Shown here: one piece after another, positions 17,926 to 27,081 of the stretch | Layout: each line of letters begins with the position of its first letter | Numbering within the stretch: position 1 is the stretch's first letter | Made by a program: the position numbers and the translations under genes | Notes under the pieces: generated by a model | Seen by the model: only the letters and a program-made list of their open reading frames with translations | The model's database searches: none | What the model was told of the DNA's origin: nothing | Assembly: GCF_019968605.1 (NCBI RefSeq) | Contig: NZ_CP082966.1 | Location: 2,219,001 to 2,283,000 of the forward strand | Length of the DNA stretch: 64,000 nucleotides | Reading direction: 5' to 3' | Source of the DNA: Polaribacter litorisediminis | GTDB lineage: Bacteria; Bacteroidota; Bacteroidia; Flavobacteriales; Flavobacteriaceae

Positions 17926-18939
17926 CTAATTATTTTTAGCTGCTTGGTAAATTTTATCTATAATTTCAACCGTCTTTAATCCTTCAAAAGAATTTGTTAT
18001 AATGGAACCTCCATTACTCAAAACATCTACAACATTCTTGTAAACCTCATCGTGATTGGACATAGAACCCTGATAATGGCCATAATTATTAGCTGTATTT
18101 CCTTTTGGAAGATTTTCAAATTTAAAGTTTTCTATATTTTGATATTCAAGTTCATTTAGATATTGACCGCCAATTTTTACCGTTCCTTTTTCTCCAAAAA
18201 TAGTAAGAGAACCTTCCATATTACCACCATAACTATTTACCGTATAATTAATACCGCCAATTGCTCCATTATAAAACTCTAAAGACACAACTCCTGTGTC
18301 TTCAAATTCTATAATTCCTTGGTGATGGTAATTGCTTATAAACGCATTTGCTTTTTTAACGTCTCCTATTAGCCAATAAAGAAGATCTATAAAATGACTA
18401 AATTGAGTATATAGCGTCCCCCCATCTATATCTTTTGTTCCTTTCCATGAATTTTCGTAGTAGTCTTCGTTTCTATTCCAGAAACAGTTTAATTGAACAC
18501 TATATATTTTACCAAAACGTCCTTCGTCTATAGCTTTCTTTACTGCAGCTACAGGTGGGTTAAAACGATTTTGTTTTATAGCAAACAATCTCCTATTATT
18601 TCGTTCCGCAGCTTGTATCATTCTACCACAGTCATGAACATTTATTGCCATAGGTTTTTCACATAATACATGGTAACCTGAATCTAAAGCTTTAATGGTA
18701 TGTTCTGCATGTAAACCATTAGGAGAACAAATAGATACAACGTCTGTATCCGTTTCATTTTTGAGCAATTCTTCTATAGAATTGTAGCTTTTGGCACTAT
18801 ATTGATTTCCTAATTTTTCAGCTTTTTCATACTCAATATCACATACTGCTGTTAATATCCCAAAATTGGAAATGTGTTCCGCATGCCTCTGGGCAATTCT
18901 GCCACAACCGACAATTGCAAATTTAACTTTTTCTTTCAT
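17926..18939 (-). CDS. Gfo/Idh/MocA oxidoreductase, WbpB/WlbA-like
   Basis: 337 residues. The N-terminal Rossmann domain is FAIVGCGRIAQRHAEH (7-22), followed by the CEKPMAIN motif (93-100) whose Lys is conserved in Gfo/Idh/MocA enzymes, and KQNRFNPPVAAVKKAIDEG, close to WbpB. Predicted to oxidise C3 of UDP-GlcNAc-uronate with tightly bound NAD. In characterised WbpB/WlbA proteins the NADH is reoxidised by 2-oxoglutarate, giving 2-hydroxyglutarate. That matters here because an L-2-hydroxyglutarate oxidase gene lies two genes upstream. The upstream GT4 overlaps it by 17 bases. Confidence 0.85.
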   Translation of the reverse strand: MKEKVKFAIVGCGRIAQRHAEHISNFGILTAVCDIEYEKAEKLGNQYSAKSYNSIEELLKNETDTDVVSICSPNGLHAEHTIKALDSGYHVLCEKPMAINVHDCGRMIQAAERNNRRLFAIKQNRFNPPVAAVKKAIDEGRFGKIYSVQLNCFWNRNEDYYENSWKGTKDIDGGTLYTQFSHFIDLLYWLIGDVKKANAFISNYHHQGIIEFEDTGVVSLEFYNGAIGGINYTVNSYGGNMEGSLTIFGEKGTVKIGGQYLNELEYQNIENFKFENLPKGNTANNYGHYQGSMSNHDEVYKNVVDVLSNGGSIITNSFEGLKTVEIIDKIYQAAKNN

Positions 18940-20080
18940 TATAGTACTTCTTAAAAATTTTTAAATATTTATTTTTGATTAAATTCCATGAATAATTTTG
19001 AATTGTATATTCAGAAATAGAAAAATTTGCAATCGAATTAATTTTATACAATTCGTAATAGCTATGAACACATTCTTTTAATTCAAAATCTGTTTTAAAT
19101 AATTCACCTCTTCCGTTATCAACCCGCTCTTCTAGGTTAGAAATAGATTCATAAATAATTACTGGTGTGCCACAAGCGGAGGTTTCAATTGTTGTAATGG
19201 ATATTCCTCCTGGGAATATTGCAATATCTATATAATTATAAAAATTATTTAATTCTTTGGTCGTAAGAAATGGCATAAATTCTATTTCAAAAGATGAATT
19301 AGCTGCAATCTCCTTTAAATTATCACAATAATCATCCTCCCTAATACCCGCAATAATTAATTTTATATTTTCTCTTATTTCTAGTTTATCAAGTTCTTTT
19401 ATTAGAAAATCAATTCTTTTAGAGGGTTCTATTTTCCCTGCATAACCAATGACCATTTTGTCCTCACTATTTTTTATATTCTCATCATAAAAATAGTTGT
19501 CTTGATCATAACCAAGGGGAATAATACTAAAAATTGTAGTAGGAAGCCCAAATCTTTTAGAAAGAATTTTGGGACCTATTTCTGAAAAAGTAATTACTTT
19601 CTTGATTTTATTTTTTAAGAATAAAAGATTTATTTTAAAAAATAAATAGTAGAGGTTTGCAAATCTACCTTCTTTCGAATGTGTTCTTGTATCTGTATGG
19701 TCATTGATGAATACTTTGGGTGCCTTTTTGCCTTTTAATAAAACCATCCAGAGAATTGTTATGGTACTAAAACTCCCTACAGCATTTAAATGCAATATAT
19801 TAAAATCATTATTAAAAAGTAATTTCCAAAGTTTTAACGGGTTTTTATAAATAACTTTTTCATTTGGATTCCATGCTTTTAATCTATGTACTGAATAAAA
19901 TTCACGAACTTTAAACCCAGCAGGATCTTGTGTTTTTAAATATTTTTTCCAAGATGCTAGATATTTGTCGGACGTAATAAATACAGTCTCATGATTTTCT
20001 TTATACAGTTCTTTTGCTAGATAATGCTCTGTGTAATAAAAATCTTCCTGAAAATTAGCATAAACTCTTCCTATTTTCAT
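18923..20080 (-). CDS. Glycosyltransferase family 4
   Basis: 385 residues. The GT-B architecture is visible as an N-terminal acceptor half (KIGRVYANFQEDFYYTEHYLA), then VIGYAGKIEPSKRIDFLI and the donor-binding segment TIETSACGTPVIIYES. It overlaps the WbpB-like gene by 17 bases, so it may transfer the diamino uronic acid made by that set. Exact specificity is unknown. Confidence 0.8.
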   Translation of the reverse strand: MKIGRVYANFQEDFYYTEHYLAKELYKENHETVFITSDKYLASWKKYLKTQDPAGFKVREFYSVHRLKAWNPNEKVIYKNPLKLWKLLFNNDFNILHLNAVGSFSTITILWMVLLKGKKAPKVFINDHTDTRTHSKEGRFANLYYLFFKINLLFLKNKIKKVITFSEIGPKILSKRFGLPTTIFSIIPLGYDQDNYFYDENIKNSEDKMVIGYAGKIEPSKRIDFLIKELDKLEIRENIKLIIAGIREDDYCDNLKEIAANSSFEIEFMPFLTTKELNNFYNYIDIAIFPGGISITTIETSACGTPVIIYESISNLEERVDNGRGELFKTDFELKECVHSYYELYKINSIANFSISEYTIQNYSWNLIKNKYLKIFKKYYNERKS

Positions 20081-20115
20081 CAGTTGATATTTTTTTTATT
20101 CATGGTAATTATATT

Positions 20116-21315
20116 TTAAAAAATATAGTTATCAATTATATAACTTGCAATTGATAATGAAGCCGTTGCTCCGGGAGATGGCGCATTAATTACATGAATC
20201 TGATTTCCATTTTTTTCAATTTTAAAATCCATTATTAATTCACCTTCTTTATCCATTGCTTGAGCTCGAACACCCGCTGTACCTTTTTCAAACATATAGT
20301 CTTCAACACTTGGAATTAACTTTTTTGCTTTATTCACAAAATCTTTTTTAGATAATGAACTTTTGAATTCTCCCATAGTGAATCTAAAATTTTTGAAAAT
20401 AAATTTTTGAAAACCTTTATAGAAGATAGTATCAGCCGTATCATTTAAATTGAAATCCCTATTAGAATATCCTTCTCTTTTTAATGCTAAAACGGCATTA
20501 GGCCCTACTTCTCTTTTGCCATTAGTAAGTCTTGTAAAATGAACACCTAAAAAAGGATACGTTGGATCTGGCACTGGATATACTAGGTGATTTATTAAAC
20601 TTGTATATTCTTCTTTTATATTCATGTATTCACCTCTAAAAGGGACGATTTTTAATGGAGATTTTAATTTTGTGAATTTTTCGTAAGTTCTATCCGACTG
20701 TAAACCAGTACAATTTATAATATAGTCAAATTCATAACTATTATTATCCGTATTAATAATACTTTGATTTCCTGCTGTAATAATATGATTGACTTCAGTA
20801 TTATAACTAATTTCACTCCCCGCATCACAAATCCCTTTTGCCATTGTACTCATTACTTGATGGTAATCTATGATTCCTTCTTCCGGTACCAGTAATGCCT
20901 TAGTTGCAAAAACATTAGGTTCTCGAACTTTTAATTCTTCTTTATTCAAATATTTAACTCCTAATAATCCATTTCTATTTCCTCTCTCTGCTAAATTATC
21001 TAAATATTTTGCTTCACTAGCATTAGACGCTACGACAACTTTACCACATATTTCATGATTTATTTGATTAATTTCACAAAATCTTATCATTTCTCTAATT
21101 CCATTAACCGCTAATTTGGCTTTTAAAGAACCTGGTTGATAATGCAATCCGCAATGAAGTACACCACTATTGTTTCCTGATTGATGTTTTCCAAACCCCT
21201 TTTCTTTTTCAAATAGGTGTACTTTAAATCCTGAGCGTTTATTAACCAACTGATATCCAGTAGCCAAACCTAATATACCACCACCAATAATTGCAATTTT
21301 TTTGTTATTTTTCAC
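20116..21315 (-). CDS. lhgO: L-2-hydroxyglutarate oxidase-like FAD enzyme
   Basis: 399 residues. Dinucleotide motif IAIIGGGILGLATGYQL (8-24), then SGNNSGVLHCGLHYQPGSLKA, which is strongly characteristic of LhgO. The C-terminus has PSPGATASLSIASYI. Family reaction: oxidation of L-2-hydroxyglutarate to 2-oxoglutarate, with FAD reoxidised through the quinone pool. It is unusual inside a polysaccharide locus but makes sense beside a WbpB-like enzyme that would produce 2-hydroxyglutarate, returning 2-oxoglutarate as the oxidant. A promoter-like element lies 41 bases upstream and the gene further upstream is a relic. Confidence 0.88.
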   Translation of the reverse strand: MKNNKKIAIIGGGILGLATGYQLVNKRSGFKVHLFEKEKGFGKHQSGNNSGVLHCGLHYQPGSLKAKLAVNGIREMIRFCEINQINHEICGKVVVASNASEAKYLDNLAERGNRNGLLGVKYLNKEELKVREPNVFATKALLVPEEGIIDYHQVMSTMAKGICDAGSEISYNTEVNHIITAGNQSIINTDNNSYEFDYIINCTGLQSDRTYEKFTKLKSPLKIVPFRGEYMNIKEEYTSLINHLVYPVPDPTYPFLGVHFTRLTNGKREVGPNAVLALKREGYSNRDFNLNDTADTIFYKGFQKFIFKNFRFTMGEFKSSLSKKDFVNKAKKLIPSVEDYMFEKGTAGVRAQAMDKEGELIMDFKIEKNGNQIHVINAPSPGATASLSIASYIIDNYIF

Positions 21316-21355
21316 AAGTTTTTATTAAAAAAATTAATTTCGAATTGTAACTGCA

Positions 21356-21363
21356 CAAAAGTA
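21356..21363 (-). promoter_or_regulatory. Possible -7 element upstream of lhgO
   Basis: Minus-strand TACTTTTG fits TAnnTTTG, about 41 bases before the lhgO start and just after a decayed gene. No clear -33 partner. It could start a transcript covering lhgO, the GT4 and the diamino-uronate genes. Confidence 0.35.
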
Positions 21364-21439
21364 ATTATTTCTTTTTTTCTATTACTTTTTGAATCAATTA
21401 AATATTTTTAAATAGTGTATTTAAAAATGAGATTAATAC

Positions 21440-22030
21440 CTAAGTTCCATACTCAATTGTTTTATCTCTTCTACTAGCTTTGAATTTTCGTTATACAAGT
21501 CTTCCAAAGATAATTTTTCATGAGTTCTGGTATTAATTTTTGATTTGCTATTAATTACTTCTTTGCTTTCTTTTGAAAACTTATTTCATTAGATTCTAAA
21601 ATCCTAATAATTTCGTCACTGAATTTTTCATCATGAACCAAATTTCCTGTGAATGTACTCGGTATAATATTCCAATATTTCATTACCTTAAAAAGTTAGA
21701 ATTATTTTTTAAAACAATTAAAATTTCCTTACTGAAAAATCGCAAACTTGATAACCCTGTGAACAACCCTGATGATTTAGCAGCAAAACAGGTTTTTTTA
21801 CCTGATGTACATTATATGATTGGTGTTTTCTAAATCCCTATAATTGGCCTAATGGGACCTAATCTCGGTCATATACTAAACACCTAGAGTTAAACCCATC
21901 TTTAAATAATCTTTCATGTCCAATTTTAAGACCGTGAGTTTTAAGCCAATTAGAGATAAAAGTTGTACCACTTCTTCCACAACCTATTATTAAAATAAAG
22001 TTACTATCACTTTTACTTGTGTCTTTATAA
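21440..22030 (-). pseudogene. Decayed sulfotransferase-like gene
   Basis: No single long frame, but translation in shifting frames gives a P-loop sulfotransferase signature near the 5' end (NFILIIGCGRSGTTFISNWL, about 21950-22010). Next come a stretch with HQVKKP, as in the HQVRxP region of such proteins, and YWNIIPSTFTGN further on. An in-frame TAG after LVYDRD (about 21860) and several frameshifts disrupt it. It probably once sulfated the polysaccharide or belonged to a related P-loop family. It lies between lhgO and a GT4. The family call is moderate; the decay is clear. Confidence 0.6.
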
Positions 22031-22079
22031 GATTATGCTTCTTTTTTTCGATGAAAACGACTTATTTTTTACTTTAATT

Positions 22080-23078
22080 TCATTTTTTAACTTTATTGAT
22101 TACCTCTTCGTACTTATCAGTCATTCTCTGAATAGAGAATTTATTATTTGCATACTTTTCTGCATTATTTGCATAATAAGAAAATCTATTTGAAATTTCA
22201 TGTATCCCATTAATAAGACTTATAACATCGGGGCTATCCAACTTCCATGCATTTGAACCATATGAAACAACAAAACCAACATTATTATGTTCAACGAGTT
22301 CTGATATAGCCCCAGTATCAAATCCTACAACAGGTGCACCGCACGATAATGCCTCAATTACAGTATTTGGACATGCTGGATGCACATCTAAAGAGACATA
22401 GATTGCCCCACTATATATATCGGGTAAAGACTCTTTTGAAACTGACCCCATGTAATTGGCTTTTTTATTTAATTTATTTCTTTCTACTTCAAATAATATA
22501 TCACCATACAGAAAAACTCTTTCTTTAAAAACATCATATACCTCATTTATTAAGTCAATAGCATATGGTGAATAATCCAAATTACCTTCTAAAAAAACAA
22601 TCTTCGGAATAAATGTGTCGTTGTATTTATGCTTACTTTTAAATACATTATGATCAACTCCATTATAAATAATACTGAATTTTTTGTGCTTTACAAATCC
22701 CTTTTTATCCCACCAATTTCTTACAAATTCTGATTGATAAATAATTTCATTCGCAAATAGGGCATGTATGATCTTATTTAAAAAATTAATCACCGTTGAC
22801 GTTATCCAATTTTTAAATGTCCTTTGTTTGGTACCAGGTATTTTATGAAGCCAATTGATACCATCAAGTCTAAAAATGATTGGAACTTTTTTTAATTTAT
22901 GCTTTAATAACCAAAATATTTTTTTTGTCCCTCCCACAATAAATATTAAATCAGGAGTAATGTTTGAGTCACTATATATTATATTGTAACCTCTTTCTTC
23001 CAATTCTTTTTCAAATCTCACTTGAAAACTTCCTGGTCCACCAGAACCTGGCCTATGTGGAAATGCAATATTCTTCAT
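22080..23078 (-). CDS. Glycosyltransferase family 4 (intact copy of a duplicated gene)
   Basis: 332 residues. It begins KNIAFPHRPGSGGPGSFQ and has VGGTKKIFWLL. RLDGINW is typical of a GT4 subgroup, and the donor region is CPNTVIEALSCGAPVVGFDTG. The same gene exists as a degraded tandem relative at 23633-24520, on the other side of an acetyltransferase gene. Its start follows the acetyltransferase stop directly. Acceptor and donor unknown. Confidence 0.85.
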   Translation of the reverse strand: MKNIAFPHRPGSGGPGSFQVRFEKELEERGYNIIYSDSNITPDLIFIVGGTKKIFWLLKHKLKKVPIIFRLDGINWLHKIPGTKQRTFKNWITSTVINFLNKIIHALFANEIIYQSEFVRNWWDKKGFVKHKKFSIIYNGVDHNVFKSKHKYNDTFIPKIVFLEGNLDYSPYAIDLINEVYDVFKERVFLYGDILFEVERNKLNKKANYMGSVSKESLPDIYSGAIYVSLDVHPACPNTVIEALSCGAPVVGFDTGAISELVEHNNVGFVVSYGSNAWKLDSPDVISLINGIHEISNRFSYYANNAEKYANNKFSIQRMTDKYEEVINKVKK

Positions 23079-23594
23079 TTATCTTTGTCCTATTATTTTG
23101 GCAGGAACTCCTGCCATAATTGAATACTTCTCAACATTTTTTGTAACAACACTACCAGCTGCTATAACACTACCTTTACCAATTGTGACTCCTTTTAACA
23201 CAGTAACATTAGCTGCAATCCAAACATCATCTTCTATAATTATGGGCGAAAAACTATATCCCTGCTTCCAAATCGGTATGTCTGGATCTTCATAATTATG
23301 ATTTCCTGAATGTAAAACACATCTAGGTCCAACAATAACATTATCGCCTATAATAATTTCACCTCCTTTGAGATTAGCAGCTATCCAGGTCCCATCATTA
23401 AAACCTACAAAATTTCCAATTTTCACTGCTTGAGGTTGTTGAATCCTCGAAAAAACTGAAATCTTAAATGAGCTTCCTTTTGATTTTAGAAAAAACCCAT
23501 AGTACCATCTCCTTAAATAAAACCCCATAAATCCAGGTATTAATGAAAAAATCATTTCAAAAAAGCGATAAATTTCTGCTTTAAATCTGTTCAT
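23079..23594 (-). CDS. Hexapeptide O-acetyltransferase, WcaF/maltose-acetyltransferase-like
   Basis: 171 residues. After a short hydrophobic/basic N-terminus, hexapeptide repeats run from about residue 45. HSGNHNYEDPDIPI carries the catalytic-type His, and VWIAANVTVLKGVTIGKGSVIAAGSVV is the usual acetyl-CoA-binding C-terminal coil. It probably O-acetylates one sugar of the unit using acetyl-CoA. It is sandwiched between the intact and the decayed GT4 copies, so the duplication may have involved this gene pair. Confidence 0.85.
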   Translation of the reverse strand: MNRFKAEIYRFFEMIFSLIPGFMGFYLRRWYYGFFLKSKGSSFKISVFSRIQQPQAVKIGNFVGFNDGTWIAANLKGGEIIIGDNVIVGPRCVLHSGNHNYEDPDIPIWKQGYSFSPIIIEDDVWIAANVTVLKGVTIGKGSVIAAGSVVTKNVEKYSIMAGVPAKIIGQR

Positions 23595-23632
23595 AACTTC
23601 TTGTTTTACAAATATTACTATTTTGTTGAATT

Positions 23633-24520
23633 TTATTTTTCAACTTTAATAATTGCTTTCGCCAGACTTTTTACATCTGGATACCCCAATTCCCATGGAT
23701 TTGAGCCATAGTTTACAACAGCTCTGCAAGAATCATCAATTAATTCAGGGATAGCTCCCGTATCGAAAGCAACCACAGGAGAACCTGTTGAAAGTGCCTC
23801 AATTACAGTATTTGGTCATGCTGGATTAATATCCAATGATATGTAAATTGAATTTGATAAAACTTGATTTACGTCAGACCTATTCAAGAAACCTTTATAA
23901 TTTATATCACTATTTAATTTAAGTTGTTCTCTTTTATCTTCGAAATTTCCATACAACTCGATCTTGAAATCATTTGGTAAATAGTTACAAAGATCATTCA
24001 TTAATTGAACTGCATAAGGAGAATAATCGATAGTACCTTCAAGAATAACGACTCTTTTATTTTTACCATATTTTTTGGCATCATTCCTTATTCCCTCTGG
24101 CATTTGGGTACCATTATGAATAATTGTCGTGTTTTTCTGTTTTCGACACCCTTTTTTAACCCAACAATCTTCCACAAATTTACTTTGATAAATTACAAAA
24201 TCTGCAAAAAAAGCATGAATTAACTTATTGTTCCAATTTCTGTATTATTCTAATAAGTAATGTTTAAACTCTTTTCTTTTTTTTTCGATGTAACCAATTT
24301 AAACCATCTAACCTATTACGATAAGCACCCCTTTAAACTTCATTCTTAAAAGCCAGAAAATTTTACTTGTTCCGCCAACAATAAAAACTAAATCCGGCTT
24401 CTCTTCATCCTTTTTGTATTGAATTTGATACCCTAATTGGCTCAGGGCTTTTTCAAATCTGATTTGAAAACTACCAGGACCACCAGAACCAGGTCTATGT
24501 GGAAACATTATTTTATACAT
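23633..24520 (-). pseudogene. Decayed glycosyltransferase family 4, relative of the gene at 22080-23078
   Basis: The 5' part (24520-24308) encodes IMFPHRPGSGGPGSFQ, nearly identical to the start of the intact neighbour. A frameshift lies near 24240-24310, the middle (24175-23816) continues the GT4 frame, and a TGA replaces the Cys codon in what should be NPACPNTVIEALS (about 23818). The frame then continues to a normal-looking C-terminus and stop at 23633. At least one frameshift and one nonsense mutation make it non-functional unless suppressed. Confidence 0.85.
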
Positions 24521-25650
24521 TAAAATATTTTATTTAACTGATTGATAACCAAATCCTCATTTAACTCATAAAATAACGGCAACCTAACTAAGCAATCTGT
24601 GTATCTGTCTGTTTCTGGCATGATTCTGCCATCGTGCTTCTGAGCATAAAATGGACTACTATGTAAGCTTAAATAATGAAAAACAGCTAAAATATTATTG
24701 CTTTTTAAATTTTCTATGATTGCTGATCTTTGTTCAATGTTTTCGCAAGTTAAATAAAACATATGGGCATTATTAGTTGCATATTCAGGGATTGCGGGCA
24801 TTTTTATATTATTAAGGAGCGCCCAATCTTTTAGATTTTCGAAGTATGCATTCCAAATCTTTAATCTACGACTTTGAATATCCTCTAAATTTTCAATTTG
24901 GGCCCACAAAAATGCTGCAATCACTTCAGATGGAAGAAAAGAACTTCCAGTATCTACCCATGCATATTTATTTACTTCACCCCGAAAAAACTCAGCTCTG
25001 TTGGTACCCTTTTCCCAAATAATTTCGGCTCTATGAATAAACTTCTCGTAGTTTATAGTTAACATACCTCCTTCGCCTGAAATAATGTTTTTTGTTTCAT
25101 GAAAAGAAAATGCTGCTAGATGGCCTATACTCCCTAATGCTCTTTTTACACCATCTTTACCTGTATAAAAACTATCAATGGCCTGGGCTGCATCTTCAAT
25201 TACTAGTAAATTATATTTAGCAGCTAACTCCATAATTTTATCCATATCACAAGCAACACCTGCATAATGTACAGGAACAATTGCTTTTGTTTTTGGAGTT
25301 ATTAAAGCTTCTATAGCATCCGCATTCATGTTTGGGTTATCCACATAAGAATCAGCAAAAACAATTTTAGCACCTTGCCGAACAAATGCAATTGCGGTAG
25401 AAACAAAAGTATAACTTGGCATGATGACCTCATCATCCAATTCGATATTAGTCAAAATAGCTGCCATTTCCAAAGCATCTGTGCAGGAAGTAGTGAGCAA
25501 AACTTTTTTGAAACCATATTTTTCTTCAAAAAACTGTTGACATTTTTTAGTAAAAATACCATTGCCGGAAATTTTTCCCGACTTTACAGCTTCGTAAATA
25601 TAATGCGTTTCTTTACCCGTTAGATACGGTTTATTAAAAGGAATTGTCAT
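24520..25650 (-). CDS. wecE: dTDP-4-amino-4,6-dideoxygalactose transaminase
   Basis: 376 residues. IPFNKPYLTGKE at the N-terminus, TTSCTDALEMAA (cofactor phosphate), IEDAAQA (151-157, ring-nitrogen Asp) and Lys187 in FSFHETKNIISGEGG are all characteristic of WecE/RffA. It aminates TDP-4-keto-6-deoxyglucose to TDP-Fuc4N with glutamate. The substrate would come from RmlA (33503-34372) and an RmlB that is not in this window. Its last position in the module, downstream of a NeuD-type acyltransferase and a polyprenyl-P GT2, suggests the Fuc4N amine is acylated and moved to a lipid carrier. Confidence 0.9.
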   Translation of the reverse strand: MTIPFNKPYLTGKETHYIYEAVKSGKISGNGIFTKKCQQFFEEKYGFKKVLLTTSCTDALEMAAILTNIELDDEVIMPSYTFVSTAIAFVRQGAKIVFADSYVDNPNMNADAIEALITPKTKAIVPVHYAGVACDMDKIMELAAKYNLLVIEDAAQAIDSFYTGKDGVKRALGSIGHLAAFSFHETKNIISGEGGMLTINYEKFIHRAEIIWEKGTNRAEFFRGEVNKYAWVDTGSSFLPSEVIAAFLWAQIENLEDIQSRRLKIWNAYFENLKDWALLNNIKMPAIPEYATNNAHMFYLTCENIEQRSAIIENLKSNNILAVFHYLSLHSSPFYAQKHDGRIMPETDRYTDCLVRLPLFYELNEDLVINQLNKIF

Positions 25651-25692
25651 TTAAAATTAAATTAAAAATTGGTTCATGAATAACTGAAACTA

Positions 25693-26025
25693 TTACAAGT
25701 TGAATATAACGATACCGACTAATATAAGTATATAGTATTTGTAGCTGCTCTTCTTTATTTCTTCTTTCAAATAAAAAGATGAAAAAAGAGTTACTAAAAC
25801 CATTGAAGATGGTAAAAAGACTAAAGTGTATTTTATATCTAAAAATTTAAAAACGTAAAGATTAATCAATGTTACCAAAACCATTAATGCGTAACCAATA
25901 ACACTATGAAAATTAACAAAAATACTAAACTTATTTAAACTACTATTTTGAGAAGACTTCTTAAGAAATAATTGTGAAATTGCAGTTAACAGTACACCCA
26001 AAAAACCCAAAGCAAAGTATACCAT
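25693..26025 (-). CDS. SMR/EamA-like small membrane protein (ArnF-like partner)
   Basis: 110 residues with four hydrophobic segments (about 1-20, 38-57, 65-85, 92-110), the size and pattern of small multidrug-resistance family subunits such as ArnE/ArnF. The LFLKK near residue 22 and a YLKEE segment before the last helix fit the fold. It is paired with a second such gene 6 bases upstream. Proposed role: heterodimeric flippase for a monosaccharide on undecaprenyl phosphate, based on the adjacent ArnC-like GT2. Confidence 0.75.
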   Translation of the reverse strand: MVYFALGFLGVLLTAISQLFLKKSSQNSSLNKFSIFVNFHSVIGYALMVLVTLINLYVFKFLDIKYTLVFLPSSMVLVTLFSSFYLKEEIKKSSYKYYILILVGIVIFNL

Positions 26026-26031
26026 ATAAAA

Positions 26032-26367
26032 TTATTTGTAATTGAAATATAATTTGTAAACCCCGAATAATATTAAAATAGTACCAATAATATTATATAA
26101 ACTAATGCTTTCATCAAAAACAAAATAAGAAACTCCTAATAAAATAGGGTAATAAATCGTTTTAATGGCATAAGCAACATTCAGAGGGTTTGACTTTAAT
26201 GCAAGTTGCCATAATAAGGCATGGATAAATAAACAACATATTGAGAAGAGATAAAAATAATTATGTATAATATTTAGTAAATTGTAGGCACCCATCGAAA
26301 GTGCGCCCAGCTTTAAAAAAATGGATGCAAAAGCATACACAAATACTGATAAAAAAATATATTTCAT
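26032..26367 (-). CDS. SMR/EamA-like small membrane protein (ArnE-like partner)
   Basis: 111 residues with four hydrophobic segments. It has a LKSNPLNVAYAIKTIYYPILLG motif in the third helix region and VFDESISLYNIIGTILILFGV at the end, both usual in SMR/EamA proteins. It forms a tandem pair with 25693-26025, the gene arrangement of ArnE/ArnF. It lies between the acyltransferase and wecE, and likely forms the flippase of the Fuc4N-type branch module (inference from context). Confidence 0.75.
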   Translation of the reverse strand: MKYIFLSVFVYAFASIFLKLGALSMGAYNLLNIIHNYFYLFSICCLFIHALLWQLALKSNPLNVAYAIKTIYYPILLGVSYFVFDESISLYNIIGTILILFGVYKLYFNYK

Positions 26368-26407
26368 CTTAAAATCAACTTCTTAAAAATCATAATGTAA
26401 AATAATA

Positions 26408-27073
26408 TCATCTATTTTTTTTTGCGGGGTTACCCACAAATATTTCATAATCACCTATATCCGATATAACATTACTTGCCATACCAACAATAGCATATTT
26501 CCCTATAACAACATCTTCTCTTATTGTGGCGTTCAGTCCAATATGTACCCCTTCTCCCATTTTTATTCTTGCCCCTAAAACGCTATGAGCCGCCAAGGTT
26601 GAATAGCTGCTCAAATATGTATCATGTCCTAAAAAAGAAGATGTATACATGTGACAAAAATCACCCACTATACTTCCCCCTGAAGTTGCAGAGTAAGGCA
26701 ACATTAGACTTCCTGCACCTATTCTAGAACTAGGGTTTAAATAAGCTAATGGATGAACGCCCGAAGCATGAGCTTCCAATGGTATATTCAATTCCTTAAA
26801 AGCATTTACACGCTCATTTTTTTTCTTAACATTAAAATGAAAAGTATAATGTACATGACAACCTTTTTGAATATAATCTAATAGTTGCTCGCTTCTACCG
26901 ATTATTTTATATTTACCTATATGGTCATCAATTTCAGATACATCGTTTAAGAACCCTAAAATATTCCATTGAGGCTTAACCTTATTTATATCCTCAAAAA
27001 CACTTGACGCAATTTCTCCTGACCCAGTTGCACCAACAATTACAAGAGGCTTTAAAGCTTTAAGTTTTATCAT
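26408..27073 (-). CDS. NeuD/PglD-family sugar N-acyltransferase
   Basis: 221 residues. The N-terminal Rossmann-like part has LVIVGATGSGEIASSVFED (10-28). A beta-helix of hexapeptides begins near 115, with CHMYTSSFLGHDTYLSSYSTLAAHSVLGA bearing the candidate catalytic His, and the protein ends EIFVGNPAKKNR. Within a WecE/GT2/CitE/MaoC module it would acylate the 4-amine of TDP-Fuc4N. The presence of thioester-metabolism genes suggests an acyl group other than acetyl, which is inference. Confidence 0.85.
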   Translation of the reverse strand: MIKLKALKPLVIVGATGSGEIASSVFEDINKVKPQWNILGFLNDVSEIDDHIGKYKIIGRSEQLLDYIQKGCHVHYTFHFNVKKKNERVNAFKELNIPLEAHASGVHPLAYLNPSSRIGAGSLMLPYSATSGGSIVGDFCHMYTSSFLGHDTYLSSYSTLAAHSVLGARIKMGEGVHIGLNATIREDVVIGKYAIVGMASNVISDIGDYEIFVGNPAKKNR

Positions 27074-27081
27074 TTATATTA

